This document shows positions 6,917-11,530 of a DNA stretch of 11,530 bases, piece after piece. A program made the translations under genes and the position numbers. The DNA comes from Deltaproteobacteria bacterium. GTDB lineage: Bacteria; Desulfobacterota; Desulfomonilia; UBA1062. Where the stretch lies: NCBI GenBank assembly GCA_016934135.1, contig JAFGTK010000089.1, positions 1 to 11,530 of the forward strand, in the 5' to 3' direction. Position 1 is the first letter of the stretch; each line of letters opens with the position of its first letter. Under the pieces are notes generated by a model. It was not told the origin of the DNA. It did not search any database and saw only the letters and a list, made by a program, of their open reading frames with translations.

Positions 6917-7618
6917 ATGTGCGGCAGATTTATTCAGATATCAAATCCTGAAAAAATAAAGGTAAAGATTTCTGAGCTTGAAATAAGCAAGGAGACCTCT
7001 TATGCCTTTACGCCGAGGTACAACATCGCCCCGACTCAGAACATCCTTACCGTGCTCAATCACCAGGTGCCGAAGCTCGTCTATACCCGCTGGGGGCTCG
7101 TGCCGTTCTGGTCAAAGGATATCTCTATCGGCAGCCGCATGATCAATGCGCGCTGTGAGACCCTGCTGGAAAAAGCATCCTTCAGGACACCGCTCAGGAA
7201 GAACCGCTGCATCATCTTTGCAGACGGCTTTTTCGAATGGAAAACAACGGATAAGAGCAAGACACCTTATTTCATTCATCTGAAGGATTCCGAACCCTTC
7301 GCCCTTGCAGGGCTGTGGGACCAGTGGACAGACAGGGCAACCGGCACGAACGTGGTCTCGAGCACCATCATCACCACCTCCCCCAACGACCTTATAAAAG
7401 ATATTCACAACAGGATGCCGGTCATCCTTGATCCTCATGATTATCAAACATGGCTGAGCATGGAAAATCTGCCGGATAATGTCCTTATGGCATGCCTGAA
7501 GACATACCCGTCAGAGAAGATGGATTCGTATGAGATATCCCGCATGGTGAACAGTCCTGCAAACGACAACCCTGAAATCATACAGCCATATGCGCCCGGC
7601 ACAGACAGACTGTTTTAA
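6917..7618 (+). CDS. SRAP-domain (YedK/HMCES-type) abasic-site DNA-protein crosslinking protein
   Basis: This 233-residue protein begins MCGRF, the SRAP hallmark: once Met1 is removed, Cys2 forms a stable thiazolidine link with an abasic site in single-stranded DNA, shielding it from breakage. The other active-site positions are present: Asn36 in YNIAPTQ, Glu107 in DGFFEW and His164 in IHNRMPVIL. WGLVPFW (59-65) and INARCET (76-82) are also typical. Length matches full bacterial members, so the gene appears intact. The start is fixed by the catalytic Cys although the ribosome site is poor (AAGGA about 13 nt away). It is a single gene that converges on the DUF488 gene, with a REPIN-like element between them. 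I see no LexA-type box upstream. Confidence 0.95.
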   Translation: MCGRFIQISNPEKIKVKISELEISKETSYAFTPRYNIAPTQNILTVLNHQVPKLVYTRWGLVPFWSKDISIGSRMINARCETLLEKASFRTPLRKNRCIIFADGFFEWKTTDKSKTPYFIHLKDSEPFALAGLWDQWTDRATGTNVVSSTIITTSPNDLIKDIHNRMPVILDPHDYQTWLSMENLPDNVLMACLKTYPSEKMDSYEISRMVNSPANDNPEIIQPYAPGTDRLF

Positions 7619-7651
7619 TCCACATTTTACACAAAAGATGAAATAGAGACC

Positions 7652-7717
7652 GTGGGAGCGGCCGCGATTTAACGGTATATGCAATAAAACTTTATCGCGG
7701 CTTAAAGCCGCTCCCAC
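7652..7717. repeat. REPIN-like inverted pair of REP sequences (GTGGGAGC type)
   Basis: The right arm (7694-7717, read on the minus strand) is a full REP: head GTGGGAGC, then a GCGGCTTTAAGCCGC palindrome and CGAT. The left arm (7652-7668) has the same head and tail but lacks exactly 7 nt (TTTAAGC) of the palindrome. A 25-nt AT-rich spacer separates them. It lies between the stops of two convergent genes, the usual place for REPINs, and differs in sequence from the element at 5176-5256. Confidence 0.72.
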
Positions 7718-7748
7718 AGAACAAGACCATATATAGGCACTATCCGTT

Positions 7749-8333
7749 TCATCTATCTGACTTCTTATATCCGATCTTTCCGGCCTGCATCTCATAGGCA
7801 TCATGAATCAGTTCTTCCTCGGTCCTGAAAAGATCATCAGTGGGTATCTTGAGGGTTTTGACAAGCCGTCTCTCCATGTCATGATGCTCTTCGAGTGACC
7901 TGTCTTCCAGGATATGGAAGATATCAAATTCATGCCGGATCTGCCTGCACACAAGTATTGTCCTGTGACAGGTGATGGGGTCCTTCTCCGCACACATGAG
8001 GCATGCGGTATGTTCTTTTGCTATTTCTCTGAGGCGCTCGAGGCCCTGCTGAAACATGCTGCTCTGCGCCACTGTGCCGAACAAGACCCTGCCGTCCTTG
8101 TACATCTCTTCGTCTGCCGGTCTTCCGCCAAGGAGATTACCGAGAAAGAAATAGCCTATGCCTTTTGAGGACAGACCCTGTTCAAGCACAGCCTTGTTGA
8201 ACTCGGGCCTGTATCTGCTGTATGGCATGGACCGCACATCAACAACAGCGGTAACCGCATACATAGCCAGCAGATCAGTAAACTCCCGGGTAATAAAGGG
8301 AGAATACCCGATTGTATAGAGTCTGCCGCTCAA
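7749..8333 (-). CDS. DUF488 family protein
   Basis: This 194-residue protein has the DUF488 signature: LYTIGYS at 5-11, VVDVRSMPYSRYRPEFN at 30-46, LGGRP at 68-72 and CLMCAEKDPITCHR at 111-124. Cys114, Cys122 and His123 of the last block are highly conserved in the family and look like an active or metal site. The function of DUF488 proteins is not established, so none is assigned. The predicted start is a TTG at 8333: it has AAAGGTG about 6 nt upstream and the family motif begins only five residues later. About 60 residues after the conserved core form a charged helical tail. It is transcribed alone, from a promoter about 35-63 nt upstream of the start. Confidence 0.9.
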   Translation of the reverse strand: MSGRLYTIGYSPFITREFTDLLAMYAVTAVVDVRSMPYSRYRPEFNKAVLEQGLSSKGIGYFFLGNLLGGRPADEEMYKDGRVLFGTVAQSSMFQQGLERLREIAKEHTACLMCAEKDPITCHRTILVCRQIRHEFDIFHILEDRSLEEHHDMERRLVKTLKIPTDDLFRTEEELIHDAYEMQAGKIGYKKSDR

Positions 8334-8367
8334 TCGTTACACCTTTCCTCATATGGACTGAAAGACG

Positions 8368-8396
8368 ATTATACCCATTTCCATCCGGATTATCAC
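8368..8396 (-). promoter_or_regulatory. Predicted sigma70-type promoter of the DUF488 gene
   Basis: On the minus strand GTGATA (8391-8396, 4/6) and a perfect TATAAT (8368-8373) are separated by 17 nt. Transcription would start near 8361, leaving a leader of about 28 nt with the AAAGGTG ribosome site before the TTG start. Confidence 0.65.
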
Positions 8397-8496
8397 TGCT
8401 GAAAAGAACCGTTCAATGCATACAGGGCTGATCACTACATTCACTGTATGTATCCCCTGGGGAAGCTGTAAGGCATCATCTGATCGAGATGATACA

Positions 8497-8524
8497 TTGA
8501 CATACCCTTTGCCGGGATTAATAT
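8497..8524 (+). promoter_or_regulatory. Predicted sigma70-type promoter of the stress-protein gene
   Basis: A perfect TTGACA (8497-8502) is followed after 16 nt by TAATAT (8519-8524, 4/6). Transcription would start near 8531, giving an unusually long leader of about 175 nt before the start codon at 8707. Confidence 0.5.
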
Positions 8525-8599
8525 GTATTATAGATAGGTTGGCCATTTTATGACATGTAATGAAATGTTTTCAGCACGTATGTTGTTCGTTTTATTTGC

Positions 8600-8671
8600 A
8601 TGCCGGCGTACTGGCCGCTTTACCGGTTCCGGCTCAGTATTTTGGACCCTGATAAGGTCAAACACCGGCAT
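8600..8671 (+). promoter_or_regulatory. Candidate structured 5' leader (three-way junction) of the stress-protein mRNA
   Basis: An outer stem pairs ATGCCGG (8600-8606) with CCGGCAT (8665-8671) and continues past one C/A mismatch. Two hairpins fit inside. One pairs TACTG+GCCG (8609-8617) with CGGC+CAGTA (8630-8639) around a bulged T; the other pairs TTG-GACC (8642-8648) with GGTCAA (8656-8661) around a bulged G. The outer stem ends 23 nt before the AGGAGG ribosome site. It matches no riboswitch I know. Pairing was done by eye only. Confidence 0.35.
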
Positions 8672-8706
8672 CTTGAGAACAGAGAGAGGAAGAAAGGAGG
8701 TCAGTG

Positions 8707-9144
8707 ATGTTTGAACAGATCTTATTTCCGACAGATTTTTCCGATGTAGCAAAGAAGGCCCTGAGTTTTGTTAAGAAATTACGAGAGGCAGGGGGCAGAC
8801 AGGTGACCCTGCTGCATGTTATCGATCAGTCAAACCTCGACACACTGAGCGCCATCAATACCGTGCCTGATTATCTTACCATAGAAAAAGATATGGAAGA
8901 AAAGGCATTCAGGGAACTGGAGTTTATGGAAAACGAACTGAAAGAACTGGGGTATGATGTTACTATCAAGATTGCAAAGGGATTTCCGTTAAGAGAAATC
9001 CTCAGGGTCGCAGAAGAAAAACCTTCTTCCGTCATTGTTATCGGATCTCACGGCAAGAGCAATATTCAGGAGATGCTCCTGGGCTCCGTCTCCGAAAAGG
9101 TGATAAGAAAGGCGAAGATCCCTGTGCTCGTAGTAAAGAGGTGA
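8707..9144 (+). CDS. Universal stress protein (UspA family, ATP-binding type)
   Basis: This 145-residue single-domain Usp starts ILFPTDFS (5-12), with Asp10 at the position that contacts nucleotide. It carries the full G-x2-G-x9-G-S/T motif: Gly113, Gly116, Gly126 and Ser127, within VIGSHGKSN...LLGSVSEKV. Proteins with this motif bind ATP and help cells survive starvation, redox and other stress as homodimers in the cytoplasm; the precise role of this one is not readable. AGGAGG lies 6 nt before the ATG at 8707, which is preferred over the in-frame GTG one codon upstream. It is a single gene, apparently with a long leader, and it converges on the FKBP gene 104 nt away. No terminator hairpin is evident in that gap. 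Confidence 0.95.
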   Translation: MFEQILFPTDFSDVAKKALSFVKKLREAGGRQVTLLHVIDQSNLDTLSAINTVPDYLTIEKDMEEKAFRELEFMENELKELGYDVTIKIAKGFPLREILRVAEEKPSSVIVIGSHGKSNIQEMLLGSVSEKVIRKAKIPVLVVKR

Positions 9145-9248
9145 GCTGAAACATAAAAACATCTCCAGGTTGAAGCATCCGGGAATTAAAGAGGTTATAA
9201 GGCTCTGCCAAGGTCAACAGGATTCGACCGAGTGATAACTGGTTGCCC

Positions 9249-9698
9249 TTACAGAGATTTTTTCTTCTGAATGATTTCTATGAGTTCGATATCATAGATA
9301 ACTGTCTTGCCTGCAAGAGGAGCATTTGCATCAACAGTGACTGTTCCATTCGATATCCCGATCACGACTGCGGATATCTCATAGCCTTCTTCATCCACCA
9401 TCTCGAAGTCCATACCGATATGGGGCACCACTCCTTCGGGGAGTTCATCATTGGGCACTTCAAATACAAGGTCGTCGTCGTACATGCCGAACCCTTCCTC
9501 AGGTTCCACCACAACTGTCTTCTTTTCCCCCGGATACATGCCGACAACCGCATTCTCAAACCCGTTTACAACCTCGTCAGATCCTATGGTGAACTTTAAC
9601 GGCATAAGGCCGACAGACGATTCAAAAACGCTCCCGTCCTCAGACCTGCCGGTATAATTAACCTTGACTGTGTCACCTTTCTTCGCTGTCTGAACCAT
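9249..9698 (-). CDS. SlyD-like FKBP-type peptidyl-prolyl cis-trans isomerase
   Basis: This 149-residue protein has a split FKBP domain (about 1-69 and 127-143) with an insert-in-flap chaperone domain (about 70-126), the layout of SlyD. Visible landmarks are VKVNYTGRSEDGSVFESS at 11-28, GFENAVVGMYPGEKK at 46-60, EPEEGFGMYDDDLVFEVP at 65-82 and PLAGKTVIYDIEL at 127-139. It catalyses proline isomerisation and assists folding in the cytoplasm; there is no signal peptide. Two features differ from E. coli SlyD. The His/Cys-rich nickel-binding tail is absent (the protein ends QKKKSL). The usual His of the N-H-P-L-A-G motif is Ala126 (NAPLAG). The ATG follows GGAAGG at an acceptable distance. The gene is divergent from the dehydrogenase gene. 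Confidence 0.93.
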   Translation of the reverse strand: MVQTAKKGDTVKVNYTGRSEDGSVFESSVGLMPLKFTIGSDEVVNGFENAVVGMYPGEKKTVVVEPEEGFGMYDDDLVFEVPNDELPEGVVPHIGMDFEMVDEEGYEISAVVIGISNGTVTVDANAPLAGKTVIYDIELIEIIQKKKSL

Positions 9699-9727
9699 GT
9701 TAGTGTTCCTTCCCTATGAGCAAGAGA

Positions 9728-9757
9728 GGTATAAATGAAATGCCGGCAAAGAGTCAA
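9728..9757 (-). promoter_or_regulatory. Predicted sigma70-type promoter of the FKBP gene
   Basis: On the minus strand TTGACT (9752-9757, 5/6) and TATACC (9728-9733, 4/6) are separated by 18 nt. Transcription would start near 9721, about 23 nt ahead of the start codon. Confidence 0.5.
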
Positions 9758-9864
9758 TGCTTTCCTTAAAAGAAACTCCATGTAATCAATATCTCTATCA
9801 CCTTCCCTTTCACCATGTACGGCATTATTTTAATTATATGTGAGTATAATATCTGGAGGACATC

Positions 9865-10692
9865 TTGAAAAAGATCATCTTTTACCAGCGAAAGGTTCTT
9901 ATTACAGGGGCATCGGCAGGCATCGGAAAGGCCCTTTCCAGGGAGTTCGCCAGACGGGGTGCATGGCTTGCACTGGGCTGCCTTCCGGGCGAGGCTATCG
10001 AACTCGAGAACTGGTCACAGGAATTGCAGCAGACCTACGGCATCAAGACATGGACGTTCCCTGTGGATCTCCTTGAAGATAATGGCCCGGAAAGGCTTTA
10101 TAAAGCCGTGGTCGAACAGGCAGGCCAGATCTTTGCCCTGGTGAACAATGCCGGAATGGTCTCATACGGCAACTTCTGGAATACATCCTGGGAAAGGCAG
10201 TATCAGACTTTTCAACTCAACCTGTATGTTCCCATGCGCCTCATGTATCTTTTTCTTCCGGGCATGATCGAACAGGGTCAGGGAGTTGTGTTCAATACAT
10301 CCAGTGTATCGGCTCTTCAACCCACACCGTTCCAGAGCATATACGGCGCAACGAAGGCAGGACTCCAGAGCATGTCCGAGGCAATAAGGGCAGAACTCAA
10401 GGGAACAGGGGTCTCGGTCTGCACGCTCAATCCACCCTATATCAATACCCGTCTTCTCAAAACAGATGGTTATCCGCCTGATCTGAGATTCTATTCCATA
10501 AGCGGTATAAAAGACCCTGAGTGGCTCGCCGAACATGCACTAAAAGCATTTGAAAAAGACAGGATGCTCTATGTTCCCGGCCTATCCTCAAAGATTATAC
10601 ATCTGTTCCTTCCGAGGATATCGCCAAGGTGGCTTATAGATGTGTTTGCAAGATTTTTTATGCAGGGATGGAAAAATCCGCACCAGTCCTGA
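9865..10692 (+). CDS. Short-chain dehydrogenase/reductase (classical SDR)
   Basis: This 275-residue protein is a classical Rossmann-fold SDR. The dinucleotide-binding motif is TGASAGIG (14-21), the structural motif NNAG (94-97), and the catalytic residues Asn119, Ser147, Tyr160 and Lys164 (YGATK). It should transfer hydride between NAD(P)H and an alcohol/carbonyl pair. Cofactor choice is unclear because the second strand ends in LGCLPG with neither the usual acid nor a clear Arg. After the core, residues 236-268 are hydrophobic and basic (IIHLFLPRISPRW...), and may hold the enzyme at the membrane; such tails are common in SDRs acting on lipid-like substrates. The start is TTG at 9865 with GGAGG 5 nt upstream. 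The LarA-like gene follows 42 nt later and is probably co-transcribed. Substrate is unknown. Confidence 0.92.
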   Translation: MKKIIFYQRKVLITGASAGIGKALSREFARRGAWLALGCLPGEAIELENWSQELQQTYGIKTWTFPVDLLEDNGPERLYKAVVEQAGQIFALVNNAGMVSYGNFWNTSWERQYQTFQLNLYVPMRLMYLFLPGMIEQGQGVVFNTSSVSALQPTPFQSIYGATKAGLQSMSEAIRAELKGTGVSVCTLNPPYINTRLLKTDGYPPDLRFYSISGIKDPEWLAEHALKAFEKDRMLYVPGLSSKIIHLFLPRISPRWLIDVFARFFMQGWKNPHQS

Positions 10693-10734
10693 CCTGCAGG
10701 TCTCATGAATCACCTGTCATATCAGGAGGATGTT

Positions 10735-11530
10735 ATGCCCGATTATATTGAAGAATTTATCTTCTACGGCGATGATATCAGGATCGAACGTTTCCCTGCC
10801 CGAACACGTTTTATCTATGCACATGCGCCGATGGCACCGCTGGAAGATCCATACTCAGCCATCAGCACGGCATTGAATGAACCTGTCTTAGCGGAACCCC
10901 TGGAGCGTCAGCTCACATCAACAAGCAGGGTGACCATTGCATTCGATGATCCATGCCTGCCGGTTCCCCTGATGAGGAACGACATACGTGCAATGGTGAT
11001 CGGGGAGCTTATCCGGAGGCTCTATAAAATAGGCATACCCAGGGATCATATCCGGATCATCTGCGCCAACGGCCTGCACAGAAAATGGACAATGAAGGAA
11101 CTCTCCCTGGTACTGGGCGAAAAGGTCATCAAGGAGATGGGTGCGCAGAGGATCACATGCCATGATGGAACAAAGGAAAACGAACTCATCCACCTGGGGA
11201 CAACCCCTTCAGGATATGAGGTGGAGATCAACCGGGCTGTTATCGATTCCGACATAACCATCTATGTCAATGTGAATTTCACATCCATGAACGGGGGCTG
11301 GAAGAGTATCCTTGTAGGGCTCGGATCGTGGCGAAGCATCAGACACCACCATACACCCCTTCAATGGAATTCAAAACAGTCCATAATGAACCCTGAGACC
11401 AATCCCATGCATGAGATCTTAAGAGAGATGGGAGGGTTTATTCGTGACAAATGCAACGTCTTTCAGATTGAGAGCGTTATCAACAACAAGGTCTGGCCGT
11501 GGCCCCTCGATCAGCTCCTTGCCCCCATGA
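10735..11530 (+). CDS. LarA-like (DUF2088, nickel-pincer racemase superfamily) protein, C-terminus outside window
   Basis: The first 265 codons are present, and AGGAGG lies 5 nt before the ATG. The sequence follows the N-terminal domain of lactate racemase LarA: IAFDDPCLPVP at 68-78, ICANGLHRKWTMKEL at 109-123, and GGWKSILVGL at 187-196 followed by HHH at 204-206. By alignment in my head to L. plantarum LarA, His115 matches catalytic His108. Lys190 matches Lys184, which holds the nickel-pincer nucleotide covalently, and His206 matches the Ni ligand His200. Two positions differ. The substrate-binding Arg75 of the DHTRP motif is Leu75 here, and the second catalytic His174 is Val180. The protein is therefore probably a nickel-pincer enzyme for another 2-hydroxy acid or sugar acid rather than a lactate racemase. 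No larB/C/E is visible in the window. Confidence 0.85.
   Translation, partial: MPDYIEEFIFYGDDIRIERFPARTRFIYAHAPMAPLEDPYSAISTALNEPVLAEPLERQLTSTSRVTIAFDDPCLPVPLMRNDIRAMVIGELIRRLYKIGIPRDHIRIICANGLHRKWTMKELSLVLGEKVIKEMGAQRITCHDGTKENELIHLGTTPSGYEVEINRAVIDSDITIYVNVNFTSMNGGWKSILVGLGSWRSIRHHHTPLQWNSKQSIMNPETNPMHEILREMGGFIRDKCNVFQIESVINNKVWPWPLDQLLAPM

Larger units (their letters stand above)
8334..8706. other. 373-bp divergent intergenic region (DUF488 / stress protein)
   Basis: I find no gene here. It holds two divergent promoters, one for the DUF488 gene (8368-8396) and one for the stress-protein gene (8497-8524). The remainder is mostly the predicted long leader of the stress-protein transcript, including a set of nested inverted repeats at 8600-8671. 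A 65-residue minus-strand open frame at 8349-8546 has no ribosome site and no family-like sequence. Confidence 0.6.

Noticed and set aside
8349..8546. Minus-strand open frame of 65 codons between the DUF488 and stress-protein genes
   Set aside because: No ribosome site precedes its ATG, it overlaps both predicted promoters and shows no family-like sequence.
8704..8706. GTG start one codon upstream of the stress-protein ATG
   Set aside because: Spacing from AGGAGG is better for the ATG at 8707 (6 nt), and family members normally begin directly before the ILFPTD strand.
9145..9248. Terminator between the convergent stress-protein and FKBP genes
   Set aside because: Only a 6-bp stem with a wobble pair (GAGGTG/CATCTC) and a short GGTC/GACC pair are present, with no T-run.
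9845..9850. Perfect TATAAT just upstream of the SDR gene
   Set aside because: Transcription would start about 9857, inside the GGAGG ribosome site at 9855-9859, and no -35 box lies at the right distance.

Overview
The window looks like chromosomal DNA of a Gram-negative bacterium with moderate GC content. It encodes signal peptides, a periplasm-facing RND pump and an outer-membrane barrel. The mixture of families (MMPL pump with a LolA-like partner and a DUF1302-type barrel, a divergent LarA homologue, REP-type repeats, decayed palindromes between genes) fits a Desulfobacterota/deltaproteobacterial genome best. That placement comes from gene families, not from a marker gene, and is only moderately secure. 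I see no rRNA, tRNA, CRISPR array, transposase or phage gene.

Region 1 (1-4907, minus strand) is one operon. A TetR-family repressor comes first, then a 968-residue MMPL/RND transporter, a periplasmic LolA-like protein (PF17131 type), and a DUF1302-like outer-membrane barrel cut by the window edge. The last three genes are joined by a 1-nt and an 8-nt overlap. A near-perfect 32-bp palindrome overlaps the predicted promoter ahead of tetR, so the operon is probably autoregulated. Together the parts make an inner membrane - periplasm - outer membrane route, most likely for a lipid or other hydrophobic molecule; the cargo is unknown.

Region 2 (4908-6850) holds two minus-strand single genes, a zinc-ribbon NUDIX hydrolase and a secreted START-domain protein. 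They are set among non-coding repeats: a purine-rich tract, decayed hairpins, a REPIN-like REP pair, a single REP-like hairpin and two adjacent 7-bp tandem repeats.

Region 3 (6851-8396) has an SRAP/YedK-type DNA-protein crosslink sensor (plus) converging on a DUF488 protein (minus), with a second, different REPIN-like element between them. Region 4 (8397-9757) has a universal stress protein with a consensus-like promoter and a long, possibly structured 5' leader, converging on a SlyD-like FKBP prolyl isomerase.

Region 5 (9758-11530, plus) has a short-chain dehydrogenase followed 42 nt later by a partial LarA-like (DUF2088) protein. The LarA-like protein keeps the positions that hold the nickel-pincer cofactor in lactate racemase but lacks two residues used for lactate, so it probably acts on another substrate.

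The most notable items are the four-gene envelope transport operon with its lopsided pump, the altered LarA active site, the possible three-way-junction leader ahead of the stress protein, and the three unrelated REP-type elements within 2.6 kb.
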